Assembly (NCBI GenBank): GCA_949128115.1
Contig: OX421964.1
Coordinates: 1,302,001-1,366,000, forward strand
Length of the DNA stretch: 64,000 bases
Source: Anaspis maculata
Taxonomy: Eukaryota > Arthropoda > Insecta > Coleoptera > Scraptiidae
Direction: 5' to 3'
The position numbers were made by a program, and so were the translations under genes. Under the pieces are notes generated by a model. That model did not search any database, was not told the origin of the DNA, and was given only the letters and a program-made list of their open reading frames with translations. Positions 9,488 through 20,661 of the stretch are shown here, one piece after another (the stretch's first letter is position 1; every line of letters begins with the position of its first letter).

Positions 9488-10557
9488 GACATGACGATAC
9501 TCAATGGTCGTTTTGTGAAAGTTCTTTTATCTTCAAAGTTTGAAGGGCCCCCATTCGCCTCCTTATTGACGAAATTTCAAATGCTGCGAGTCAAATCATG
9601 TCTACTCGTATAAGGTTCGCACATGAAAAAATTCGTTACCCTAACCCAAAATGCAGTATCGATGTATCCTTGGATCGCATTACTCGGTATTTCGATTCGG
9701 AAAAAATCAGGGAAAATATCAAAGTTCTTACTGCAGGTTTATTAATTTTCGAAGACATCTGGAATCGAAATTGTTATATATTGTATTAGTCTTAGGTCTC
9801 TTTATGATGAAAAACATACACTGAATATGTCTTTTGTTTTTACAAGATGATTAGAAGGATTTGTTCCGAAAGTTATTTTATGTCAACTTTGAACACTGTA
9901 ATTGACGCACCTTCACACGAAAAGTCATATTGTGCATGCGATACAGCTCCTATATCATGTTTGTTGCTTTTACAAGAAGAAACAATTCTTCCTCTGCAAG
10001 ACAAAGTTGAAAATCGTACAATAGAGCCTTTATTTATGACGCAACACGTTTTTAAGTTGAAGCATGCGCCACTTATCAGGTGCCGTGTTGATGCAAAACC
10101 GCCCTCGCGACCAGACACTTCTATGAGCTTATAAAGATGAAAAGCATATCTAATGCATCTTTTTCAGTCGCAGAAAAGTTGAAAGTAACTGATAATGCAA
10201 GAATAAATGGAATGCCTGTGGTAAGGAGTGAAAACCATGAGGTTAAAGTTGAATATCAAAAAAGCCTGTTTTTTCAGACAAACTTGTTCAAACATGTTTC
10301 TAACGTAATTTGATTAATTTATTCGAACTCAGAACGTCGATTTTAGTCGAAAATGATACCAAACTTCTTTATATTCATTCAGGATTGATGAAAACCATAA
10401 ATCGCCTTCAAAGACAAAAATGCCTTCTCCTTAGCCCCCTTAGGTGATTAGCATCGACATATTTTGTCAATTCCTCCTCATAGGATATCAGCGCATCGAA
10501 GTATGATGCATTTGGGTGCCTTCGAGAAACATGGAAGATTTTGGTTCTTTCACAGCT
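9488..10557. other. Right core of the inverted-end element; no gene recognised
   Basis: Open frames at 9598-9789 (+, 63 codons), 9847-10134 (+, 95 codons) and 10408-10674 (-, 88 codons, reaching into the inverted end) have no recognisable motif. I do not claim them as genes. They could be decayed remains of a transposase. Confidence 0.35.
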
Positions 10558-10704
10558 CTGGATGGCTCCTGAGGTCACCTGCCACACCAAACTCGTTGGC
10601 GCCATTTCTGGAATTGTCAAGTTCAGTCTCAAGAATGTAAATCCAGAAGCCCTTTGCTTTATCACAAAATGCATAGTTTAGGCGCTAATCCACCGGACTA
10701 TTTG

Positions 10705-11590
10705 GGATTTTTCCCGAACCTTGGCGGGTATCGTGCTTGATAGGGAGCCGCTGGCACGACGGGGTTTGTTTTTTGATTTATTTGAAAATCATTGGTTAAA
10801 ATACTTGGCGCTTCTTGAAGCGTCGCCGGATTGCGCGTGGTGATGTAGTCACCGACTGGTTTATTTAAATATTTGAGGAACACCCTAAGCCCTAAATCTG
10901 TGGCATTTTCTATCAGGTGAACTTTTTTGTCGTTTGGAAAATGATTTGTGCAATAGGCTATTTGTAAATTTAGGTTTTTCTGTATAGCGTTAAAGAATTC
11001 AATAGCCGACATACGAGCTTGTCTGAGTTCGCATAACTCCAACGTTAAGGACTGCAGGTCGCGCTTATCTGCATAAGTTGCTAACAAAGCGGATTTTAAA
11101 TCCAGCCAACAATCAATTGTGTAGGTTGAGATATCGCTTTTCGCTTTCCCTGTAACTTTGTTTTTCAAACAATTTAGGATGTATTTGTTCTGAAAATCGT
11201 CCGGATTTTGATTGTTATAAAAACTTACAATTATATCTTCTGCGAGGCGTAAATAATCGCCTAATAAAGCCTGGTCTCCTGTAAACTCAGGGACCATATT
11301 AAGATAGGCATCTTTAAAAATTTGTGGCACTACATTCGGAGGGTTCCCAAGGGGTACTTGCTGCATTACTTGTTGTACCGTGGGAGCTGCTCCTGTTGCC
11401 ATGTTTGCTAGAATTTCGACTGTGCGTAATTCTATTTCGTTATTTCTATGAGGGGAACGCGATCTGAACCTTCTGCCTTGCCCTAAACCTAACAAGCGGA
11501 GGGACAAGATAGCGTCTTCGACCTTCGCGTCTAAATTCTCCTCTGAATCTGAATCTGAACCGCTACGGAGTTACGGCCGCTTAGAGACAT
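10705..11590 (-). pseudogene. gypsy gag, N-terminal and central part, frameshifted and truncated by insertion
   Basis: Gag would form the capsid of the gypsy particle. The best start is an ATG at 11588-11590. Its frame shifts by one base near 11555-11575 into the long open frame, which begins with an acidic stretch (SDSDSEEN), then an Arg/Ser-rich segment (RRFRSRSPHR), then a helical capsid-like body with motifs such as PEFTGDQALLGDYL and YILNCLKNKVTGKAKSD. That frame has no ATG until 11400-11402, so an internal start there would lose the conserved head. It stops at 10698-10700, exactly where the nested element begins. A one-base excess in a CCC run at the junction throws it out of frame with the remainder of gag at 1046. 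Family assignment is by pattern recognition only. Confidence 0.65.
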
Positions 11591-11868
11591 AAAGTGTACT
11601 TACAGCGTGATCAGGTATATCGCTGCTGTGGACATCGGTTCGATTTGGTTTGTAGTCGTGTTGATCCTCAATTCTCGGACTTGTTGTTCGGAACTTTGGT
11701 GTGGAAGGCCTCAATTATTACGATTGGATCCACACTCGAAAGTTCGTCACTATTTCTTTGTAGGTTGTAGGTTCGTCTGTCGGTTTAAGGCATCAAAATG
11801 CTCCGTGTCTTAGCGCGTTTTTTGGAACTTGGACGCACTATTTTAGAACACGTTTATGACAGATTGAT

Positions 11869-11884
11869 CCTACTGACTGCGCCA
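11869..11884 (-). other. Primer binding site of the gypsy element, tRNA-Ser type
   Basis: On the minus strand the sequence TGGCGCAGTCAGTAGG complements the 3' end of animal serine tRNA of the UCN type with one mismatch. Insect gypsy-group elements such as 297 and 17.6 are known to prime from tRNA-Ser. It sits directly inside the inferred LTR end and upstream of gag, which fixes the orientation of the relic. Confidence 0.7.
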
Positions 11885-12100
11885 ATTAAATGTTCGTTCA
11901 CGAGAATCTTCAAAAAAAAAATTTTTTTATTTGAAATAATACAATGATAAATGCATGCGAGCTCTAAGCGTGCTATGCCGTAACTGGGGCGCGTTTAGGG
12001 CGTTGGAGTCTATATAATGTTAAAAAGCTAAGCTAAGCATAATATATGATAAGCGATGTAAGCTAAAATCCGGAGGAAAATTGGGATATAATTTGTGTGA
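11885..12100 (-). repeat. Inferred 5' LTR (partial, outer end not located) of the gypsy relic
   Basis: Immediately outside the primer site, the minus strand shows a TATATA-like box at about 12011-12018 and an AATAAA-type polyadenylation signal at about 11926-11931. This is the order expected for U3, R and U5. No second LTR is in the window, so the outer boundary cannot be fixed by comparison. Confidence 0.45.
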
Positions 12101-15100
12101 AATACACGACTTGTATCATGCACTTGTTTCGTTCACTTGTAAATCACTACCTCACAGTTATGGCATGAATGCGGTTATTGCACGGAGTGGACTGACTCTG
12201 GTCCAAATGGATTAAAACGTTAAGTTTGATCTCGCAATAATATTTCAAACTGAGCTCACAGTGGATAAAAAGCGTAGGTGACGACATTTTGGATGACCAC
12301 AAAATCTCAGTGAGGGGTCAAACGTAGTCGACACTGCACGTACCGTTATAAACCCACGTCTGGTACACCCACGTCAACTCCAGAGCCTACATAACACTGC
12401 ACCGCGATTATTCTGTCCCAGCATAGCTGCTCTGCACGACGCAAATGAATCAAGAGACAATGGAATCCACTGAGCAGCTGAGAGCTTCCGAAAAAATAAA
12501 CACACAGCAGACGGGCGGTCTGGAACACGGCGAAGCGCCCGCATGCAGACTCGGGAGCGGATGTGTACGAGGAAAGAGGATTTACCCCTGATAGTTTCCA
12601 ACTTGACGTCTCGGTCTACGTGAGGGCCGGGTTGGATGAGGGGATAAATCCGGTCGGTCTGTTCCAAGCTGGATGGATGCCTAATCCACTTGTGCGATAA
12701 ATTCCCGGAAAGAAAATGCACAATACGAACAGTCAAACGCTGATTAATATACCCATAAAGCGTGGGTGTACGGCCAATGGATCTGGTTTCAAGTGAAATA
12801 TAATTTGTTGGCAAAATATTTTATTGGATGTATGGAAAATGACTGTAAGTTTTTTAGAAGATACATGGTTAGTTTAAAGAAACGCTCGACTATGTCAGTG
12901 ATAATCACAAGCCGTTTTTGAAAAATTATGCTAAGGGTGACACACCTCTTGAAATTAGATCCGCGGGATTGTGCTGAGTTTGAATGATGTCATATTGTCG
13001 GGAGTGTAATTGCTTCTAATAGGTTCAACGCGATCAGCAACAAGTGTTTTGCATTTGATCGGAACTTATCCAATTCAGAACAACCGTGAAATCGGTCCAA
13101 AGGTAGCGAAATGCTTTGGAAATTGACAGCAATCAGCACTCAATCAACAAAAATAACAATACAGGAACTCGTAACAAAGCGTCTTCATGTTCTAGCTAGG
13201 ACACTCTCTCGCTGTATGTACAATTTCTTCTTGTTAGATAAGCCAGTGGTGAGTGCCGTCAAAGTTTCACGACGGCCCACATTTTGATTTGCTGCTGAAT
13301 AGTTCCATATTCCTGTACATAAAATACAGTGTGATTCATCTATTTATTCATCTGTCATGATCAACATAGAAATACGAATCGACGTTTTCTTTGGCTCCTG
13401 GATTTGCACCGAAAGAGCAAAATAAATCAATCTACATAATATATCCACTCGCTGCTCTGTATGCACAATGTACATACACATGCAGACCTAGCTACACCGC
13501 CCAAATTCCAGTGCAAATATTATTGCACAGCCTGTCGCTTCTGATGATGCACAAGACCCAAGGAATGATGGAATGGAAAACAGCCGATAAAGCCATTAGA
13601 TGGATCAAACAAATACACCACCATATGCGGTGCAAATTTGTAAGGATAATATTTTATAAAAATACGGGGAGAAATTCATGCGAAAATGGAAGAAGGCTCC
13701 CGCATCACGTCAATTTGCTTTGAGAAATTTACATGTTACGTGTTCATGGCAGAGGTTCCAGAGGCGGTTTCGTAAAAACCAGAAATTAGAAGCCGCAAGT
13801 ACGGTTATCTTTGCGGGAGAACGAATTTCGCAAGAGCAAAGAAAAGTTGGCGCGCTTTGATGGCGGAGAGCTGTTGTTTGGGTTTGGGGAGCGGCAGAAA
13901 TCGCCTTCGGGTTGATAAACGAGTTATACGATGCATTTCGTGAGTATACAGCATAAGTTTTGTTTCCCGTTTATTTGTTGTGCTGTTTGGCTTCGGCTGA
14001 CGTCTTCCGCAAACAAAGAACTTTTTCCATATTATTCCATCAAGCTATTCAGTCGTATCGTTTATTTTGTATCGGTCAATTCCAGAATTAATTTTGTAAG
14101 TGTTTAAGTTGGTTCGTTGGTTGATTTGTCATCATCACTGTTCAAATTTGTACAAGTGTTGATTCGCTGTCGATAGTTTCATTAGTCAACAATTCTTGAT
14201 TGGTTGTTGAAACGTGCAGAAGTCGAAACTCATGTTTTGCCCTCGGAATAATCCGATATTGTGTGCATGACTTCGTCAGTAAGATTTGAGTTATTGCCGT
14301 TTTCTCTCGTCGAAACTCAATCATGACTGGTGAGCATGAGCATTAAGCTTCCACTCACCCTGCCCTCAGCGTGAAACAAACAAGAGAACAAACAATTTTT
14401 TGCCATCATTCTTTGTCTAGTTGTACCTAAGTAGGACGACGCAACTTCAGGACAAAATCCATTAGCACACTGCTAAGTTTCAAACGACCTTTTTTTTTTA
14501 TTAATCTATCTACCTACTATGTATTTAACTGAAGCATGAAGCATTGGTATAAACAGGAAAGTGATTCATGAACAATTCTTCCTTTTAGTGTTCAATCTTG
14601 TATTATAATGCTACAAATGGAAATTCCTATGAAAATTATTCAAAACTAATTTCACATGTTAGTTGACTAAGAAAAAAATATAGATTGAAAGGACAGTCTC
14701 CTTGACATGCGGATGTCATTTTGAACTCCCTTCATCCGAGCTAGCCTTGTCCTTTATCTATTTTCTTCTGTGAAAAAATAACATAACCTGAACGATGTGG
14801 TTCTGGTTCTGCACCTGTCTTGTTAGTCGTCCACGTTTGCCCACTTTCCATTACGCTCACAACCCCTCACAACCCTAAATCATTCAAACAGCACTTTGCG
14901 AAGGGTAATAGCCGCCGTAATTTCCTTAATTTCTCCTAATCCGGCGCGTTAATTGAGTTTTAAACTCAAATTTAAGACACATCAGAGTCACTTATTTGCA
15001 TTCATACATCTCCTGAATTTATATGAATCCTACAAACATTACGACGAGCGCGCGTTACGGCGTGTTGCGCTACTAAAACATTGTTTTATACGTTTCCCGT

Positions 15101-16331
15101 TGCCTCCGCCAATTTTCTCGGGTCTTGTCGAGATCCAGTATCATGGGAGAGAATATATTTTCTCGGTATATTTCTCGGTTCTCGCGCACACATCACACAC
15201 TCACCTCAGCAGCAAAGCTCCGATGAATGCAGCATTTTCGCTGACGGCGACGGCGGCGCCTCAGGACTCGACATCCAAATCGAATTATTATTAGGATCTT
15301 CTCTGTCGTTTCCGCTTCTTTGCGTCTAGAAAGAGAAAAAAACATGTGCTGTATTAGAATGTATAGAATTTTTTATGTTGTATTATTTTTGTTGACCTGC
15401 ACTCGTATCAGCCTGTATGCAAGGAGGGTCTTTCGGGCGTTCTGCAAGTCTGCTCGAGGTCGGAAGCTGCGAAGAGTTGTTCAGCAGTGCCGTCACGTAC
15501 ATGCGTGAGTTCCACGCGGTTCGCGGAATTTGATAAAATTACAGTCATCTTCAATTTATTATTTATTCGCTTGAGTACTTGAGCATAGTAGATTTGGAAA
15601 CGTTTTGGGAGAGAATAAGAGGGAAATGATCAGTTGATTTCGTCAGTTAATTTTCTTTAAGTGACCATGCCCGCACGTTCAAGTTATACTTCAATAGGGA
15701 AACTTTCAATATCAATATTGAAATCGATATATCACTGTCAGTATCTATATTGTTACTATATTTATCTCATTATGTGCTATTGTGTCGAGTGCTTCTTCAG
15801 TGGGTACTTCAGAAATCTTGAAAATGTTTCAGTCCTTTTGATCATCTTGAGAAACTATACCAAATTTTTGTGAACTATGTAACTAAAGCTCCGAAACTTT
15901 CTTGAATTATTATCAAAACTTCATTCTTTTCTGAAAACTGAAAACAAGAATTGACATTGAAATCGACCGGTCCTTCAGCCTATGAAGAATGAAATTTGAA
16001 AACATCGTGAGCTTTGGTATTACACCTGAAAAGGGGGATGCCGTCGTCAAGTAACGGGGAGTTGAAAGGTAGAGAATAGTCGGCAGATGTCTGGAAGAAG
16101 AACACAAGAGATATTTGGTATTTCCACCGTCCAGATCATAAAAAAGAGAAGATTCAAGTCTCTTCCGATGTTGGAGACTTCCAGAGTATAGCTGCCGTAC
16201 CTTCAAAACGCTCGAAGATAAGTGATTCAGTTGCTTTGTTTTCTGTCAGTTAGACATCAATAATTATAACAATTTACGGGATATTCATAAGGGGATCAAG
16301 GGAATACACGTAGCGTGTGGGTCATTGTTGT
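12101..16331. other. No gene recognised except a BEL/Pao relic at about 13 kb
   Basis: AT-rich sequence. The longest open frames (12374-12814 minus, 13391-13723 plus, 14953-15294 plus) show no known motif. The first lies downstream of the RNase H relic in its orientation and may include further decayed pol sequence, but I could not show it. No tandem or inverted repeat stands out. Confidence 0.4.
12930..13115 (-). pseudogene. Relic of BEL/Pao RNase H domain
   Basis: On the minus strand the translated fragments LWTDFTVVLNW and, about 35 codons later in the same frame, QHNPADLISRG match the RNase H motifs WTDSTVVLSW and DNPADPASRG of the intact element at 3174-8372. At least one frameshift and several stops lie between them. 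The sequence is well diverged from the intact element, so this is an older, separate family member. No flanking LTR is visible. Confidence 0.65.
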
Positions 16332-16339
16332 TGATACTT

Positions 16340-16821
16340 AGAGAGCGGATTTATAATTTTTTACATGTTATATTCGCTAAGTTAGATGAAACTGTCGACT
16401 TGCAGCTTGACGTTTCTATCTATAAGGAACCTAAATACCAAGTTTTATTTCGCATATAATTTATTATTTTGAGTTTTTACTGCATACAAATTGACAGTCC
16501 ATATAATCGCATATAGCCGCATATTTAGTCCATATTCTTGCATATAATTGGATATTTGTCAATATTTTGGTAATTTTATCTAGATGTGTCAAAAAAAAAC
16601 ACGATTTTTTCATTTTAGGAAAAAATTTATAAAAATTTTCAAAGAAATTTTTTTTTTTGACTCCGATGGTCAGAGTTGATTGGTTGGTTTTACATGTAAA
16701 TGTTAAAATTTTCAATATTTTTGCAGCTTATATCACATATTTACTCGCATATATTGCCACTTTTAAGCGCATATAAACTACATATTCCAAGCTTTTTTAC
16801 CGCATATAAATCCGCTCCTTA
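16340..16821. mobile_element. hAT-type MITE, 482 bp
   Basis: Inverted ends (AGAGCGGATTTATA at the left, GGAGCGGATTTATATGCGG at the right on the reverse strand) are flanked by perfect 8-bp duplications TGATACTT at 16332-16339 and 16822-16829. Many subterminal CGCATATA motifs occur (for example about 16451, 16508 and 16802), as often seen where hAT transposases bind. No coding capacity; mobilised in trans if at all. Confidence 0.8.
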
Positions 16822-16829
16822 TGATACTT

Positions 16830-19800
16830 GAGAGAGACGAAAGAGTAGAACGATGTCGTCACAAGATATCCCGATGACCTGCGGCCGAGCTACCACGAGA
16901 GCCAGGGTCTGGCGAGACAACAAAGCGATGACCTGTAGAACAGGTGACGTGCTTTTGAGAGCTCCAAGGTATACTGTCATACTTGATGTACATGGATAGG
17001 TTATTATTCTCAACTGAGTTGAATCGTTTCAATGATTTCTTCATACTTTTGTTTACTATGATACATATTACACTGATCGACTGTCTTCTATATTCATGCC
17101 TGAGTCCTGTGAGACAAAGATATCTGACACAACGGATATTTTTACTTGCTGTCGTGTCTTCTAAGAGAAGGGTATCGCGTGAGAGAAGATATCTTTCCTT
17201 ACTTTGTTATCTGATGAAATAATATACGTCTTCAACTGTTAAGACCTGGTTTTTGATATTGTTGATTTAGATCGAGTCATGTTGTGGTATATATTATGAC
17301 GAATAATTGTTGATGATTTCATTGACCATGTTTATTGGGTTAATTCTTGATATTTTATTGCCATGTTTCATTATGTTACAATTAAAAGACACCCGGATAT
17401 GCAACACTGTTCTCTTTACTTCTTTCGGCAGCAGGGGCCTGTTTAATAGAACCTGTGCTTGGCTAAACTCGTCTCTATTCCCTCTACAGATCCCTCGTCA
17501 ATTTAGGTCACCGCAAAACTTATCAATAGACTTGATTGATTGATACATTTATTTTCATCGACATACAACAGTGTTTTGGAATTGTCCAGACAAGCAATAA
17601 CAAAGAAAATATATAAATAACACACAAAAACTAATAAATAAACAAGTCTTCCTCACTGAAGTCGTCCTCCTCGTCTTCACTTTTGTCTTTCTCTTCTTTC
17701 CCTTCGCGCCAAGTGATGTACCGACGATACTCACACTTTGGTTCTGTCGTTCTGTTTCCGCTATACAGGTTCCTCAACAATCTAGGTTACTTGAACTAAT
17801 ATGATCTGTTCTAGCGAAAGCGACACTCTCTCTCGTCTTTCTCTCGTTCTCTCTGCATCAGTGGCTTACACACTTCATTTCAAATAGTGGGAGGGTGGGG
17901 TAATTGAATTGTATGTTTGCACATGAGTCGATATATTTGCCTTTGGAATAAAAGTGTTCTTTGTTGATTTGAAGTGACTGTGTTTAATTTTCAAGCCTTC
18001 ACTTACCTGTACTACCTTGGGTAACTACAACACAACTAAAGTTCTAACAAACACCACTAGACAAACACGATTGGCCAACCTACGTCTTCAACTTCAAGGG
18101 GATTCTGCTTCTTCTTTGGGGAATATTCATTTTTATAAGAGGGATGGGTTGGGAGATTACAACATTTATCTCAAAATGGCTTCAAATTAAAGCGCCGCAA
18201 GAAATCCCACTCTAGCAGAGTTCGCATCCTTTCCCAGGCCATTATTTTAGGAACTCGTATATTTTAGCTTACAGGTCCCGAGCTATTTTACTACCTATAC
18301 CCACTTCCACCTTTTGTTAGTTATACCTTCCTACATAAACATAAAACTGCTGCAATGCAGGATTTCGTACATCGTACAGGATAAGGTACTTAGGTACCTG
18401 CTGCTCGGAGGTGCGAGAACAAGAAAATATCGTCGGATTAGGACGGGGCAAGATGGAAAGTTTGTTTTCTGCCGCTTCCCCGGCTCTTCCAGTTCAACTT
18501 TAAAGATAAGCCCGCAGAGCTTATCTGCGGGTTAAGGTTTAAGCTACATGTTGGCGTTGATTATGTGAGCCAGCTAACAAAGTGCATTTCCCTCATCAAC
18601 ACAAGTCAACGATACAGATAGTCGCCGTGATAGGTGGTGTAGTGTGGCCATAACCCGGTGTACGTAACAAAGTTTCATGAAGGAAGAGGTTTATCACCCG
18701 CAGATGTGCTAAAAGCGGATTTGGACGTCATGATATCCGTTGTGTTGGCACTCGTGAGTTGGCATGAGGATCTGGCGCGCGTGGGAAACAACACGGGTTC
18801 TGGTGGTGGCATCTCAGTGCGAATTTTAGTGCGGTTTCGAAATGGCCGGAATAAAATCGGAAATTCTGAAACGGCATTGCATTTTGCTCCAATGTCTCCA
18901 TTCAGGGTTCCATTGTATCTTTGGTATCGCGTTGCGGCATGAATTGACTTCGTTGTGGGCGTCTGAATAAGTTACAAAATCACTTTCCAATATTTCGCCT
19001 TGCCTTGGGCTCTCATAGATGGAGCACACTTTCATTCGCAAAGCTCTACTTGATGAATTCAAAACCAAATTGCCGCAGGTTCAGGAATAAAGCCGCCCCC
19101 TCGCGGAACAAGCCAATGATTTCCTTTTGCAACACAAACCACTTTTGTTCCAGTAACTACACGGTATACAAATCACTCGTTTTTTGCTATAGGAACTCAA
19201 ATCAGTGCTTTCAAAGACTTTGAATCTTGTTTGTTTAATGAACATAATCCTCGGGATTGCGGGGCTAAACCCCAAATTTTCCATGGCTTTTATACAAAGT
19301 TCTAGTGCACGCTTACTTTCTCCCTTCCTCGCTTATTCAGCGTGTAGGAGTTTTAATTTGGCAGCTTTTGTATAATAACGTTTTTAACACCCTCTAGTTT
19401 AACTTTCACCATCATCCTTGAAAGTCTTGAGCACTATAATACACGACAGACTTGAAAGTGAATGTTTCTGAAGCACACTCGAGAAGTGACATGTTGCAGA
19501 CGAGGCGAAACCCCACACGTTTCCTCTAGTGGGCATAATAAAAAAAAACTTCCGTTTTTTATTTATTTCATAGAAGCAATTTTGTGCAAATTCAGCGAAA
19601 TTGTGAAGCTGCTGCCGAGCTGGATTTCTTCGAACCAAGTCGACGCTTTTAAGAGCTTTATCCAAAGGGCGGGTGGACACACACACACATGCCTGCGTAG
19701 GTATAATGTGAATTTTTCGGTTCGTTTACACAAGACCACTGTAATATTATTGGAGGGATATTTACAGGAATATCGGAAAAAGAAACGTCGGCCGAAAATC

Positions 19801-20012
19801 CGCTGAGAGCTCAAAAAAAGATAATATTTTAACGTGCGTGGGATTACAGAAGTAGAATGGAGGGACGTGAAGGTTGTCCTGTATTTATACTAGATTAGGT
19901 GACTGTATTTTTCAAGTTAATTTACCCTATGGGTTTACAGTCCGTGTATCAATTTCAATTCACTTATACCTAATAATAACTATGATAATACATTTTTTGT
20001 TATTCATGTTGT
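16830..20012. other. Mostly unassigned sequence with one possible terminal exon
   Basis: No known gene recognised. Open frames such as 18658-18942 (+) and 19462-19806 (+) overlap on both strands and lack motifs. A short (CA)n run lies near 19678-19690. The candidate exon at 17631-17786 is listed separately. Confidence 0.4.
17631..17786 (-). CDS. Possible 3'-terminal coding exon or retroelement end, acidic C-terminus
   Basis: On the minus strand an open frame of about 51 codons with no ATG runs to a stop at 17631-17633. Its composition looks coding: YRRYITWREGKEEKDK is followed by an acidic tail (SEDEEDDFSEEDLF). About 80 bases downstream lie an AATAAA signal (17548-17553) and a short TCAA repeat. 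That layout fits either the last exon of a cellular gene or the end of a LINE. I do not recognise the protein. Confidence 0.3.
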   Translation of the reverse strand, partial: PRLLRNLYSGNRTTEPKCEYRRYITWREGKEEKDKSEDEEDDFSEEDLFIY

Positions 20013-20510
20013 CTATGCCTGGTTTAGCTCTTCTCTTCTTTTTACAATCTCCTTCAGCCACCCCATCCCTCTTCCATCCTCACTCAATATTTCTTCGACA
20101 CTTTTCTCTCTCTTTCTCTCATTTCGGTGCATCTTCTCATCATATGCTCCATCGTTTCTGCTTCGTTTCTACACATTCTACATATTCGCTTTTCGTACTC
20201 CTTCCAAATCTGTTTTCCCTTTCTTCATTCCGCATCTGAATTTTGCTATTATCTCTCTTTTGCGTTCTCCCTATCTGGATATTTTGGCTGCTCTTTTGTC
20301 ACTGGCCCTTTGTACTTCGTGTGATATCTTGATTCTTTTATTTTCTCTATCCTTTCTTGCTTTTTGATTTCTCTGTCCCGCATCCTCCGTTCCTCCAGCA
20401 GCAAGGCACCATTTTTCTGTATTCTTGCAACCTATTCTCCTGCGTATCCGTTTCCTCTACTCATAGTATTTCTCTCTTTCTTCCCATGCCTTGCCTTCTG
20501 CATAAAAATA
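20013..20510 (-). pseudogene. C-terminal end of a non-LTR retrotransposon ORF2 (zinc-finger tail)
   Basis: Reading the minus strand, frames joined by frameshifts give LLEERRMRDREIKKQERI, then IKESRYHTKY, then REIIAKFRCGMKKG, then ICRMCRNEAETMEHMMRRC and a charged tail ending at a stop at 20013-20015. The C-x2-C-x8-H-x4-C pattern after a FRCG motif is the familiar C-terminal finger of insect endonuclease/reverse transcriptase LINEs. RT itself is absent, so the fragment is either truncated or a rearranged end. It abuts the left limit of the large duplicated block at about 20505. Confidence 0.65.
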
Positions 20511-20661
20511 GGTTATTGATATTTCTGCTGAATTACCAGCGGAACTTCTGAATCCGAGATTATTTTTCAAGCAAAAAAAATGCCATTCGTGGGTAGTGGG
20601 TCATTTTTTGCCAAGAATTATATTTCCTGGCTTCGAAAGCTTATATCGTCAAAATTGTGGA

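Larger units (their letters stand above)
1047..10698. mobile_element. DNA element with ~140 bp inverted ends, inserted in gypsy gag and carrying the BEL element
   Basis: The sequence at 1060-1202 reappears as its reverse complement at about 10558-10698 (GTCCGGTGGATTAGCGCC at both tips, ~90% similar by eye). Both ends abut halves of one gag gene, so this is a single insertion. The eight bases TATTTGGG occur at 1039-1046 and 10699-10706 and are the likely target duplication, although the left end then has 13 bases more than the right. The alternative is a TA duplication directly at the inverted repeats (1058-1059 and 10699-10700). Without the BEL insert the element is about 2.35 kb. I find no transposase; the unrecognised ORFs at 9598-9789, 9847-10134 and 10408-10674 (minus) are short. 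Superfamily unassigned; an 8-bp duplication would suit hAT or P types. Confidence 0.6.
1..12100 (-). mobile_element. Broken gypsy (Ty3, errantivirus-type) retrotransposon, 5' half, split by a nested insertion
   Basis: Read on the minus strand, the parts come in retroviral order: an LTR-like promoter region ending near 11885, a tRNA primer site, a leader, gag (11590 to about 10705), then after a 9.65 kb insertion the rest of gag (1046 to 737), a -1 frameshift site, protease and the protease-RT linker running off the left edge. The right limit of the LTR is not determined; about 12100 is a guess based on a TATA-like motif at about 12011-12018. Gag and the protease region each carry frameshifts, so this copy is dead. 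RT, RNase H, integrase and any env would lie left of the window. Family assignment rests on the primer site, the gag type and the protease motif. Confidence 0.7.
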
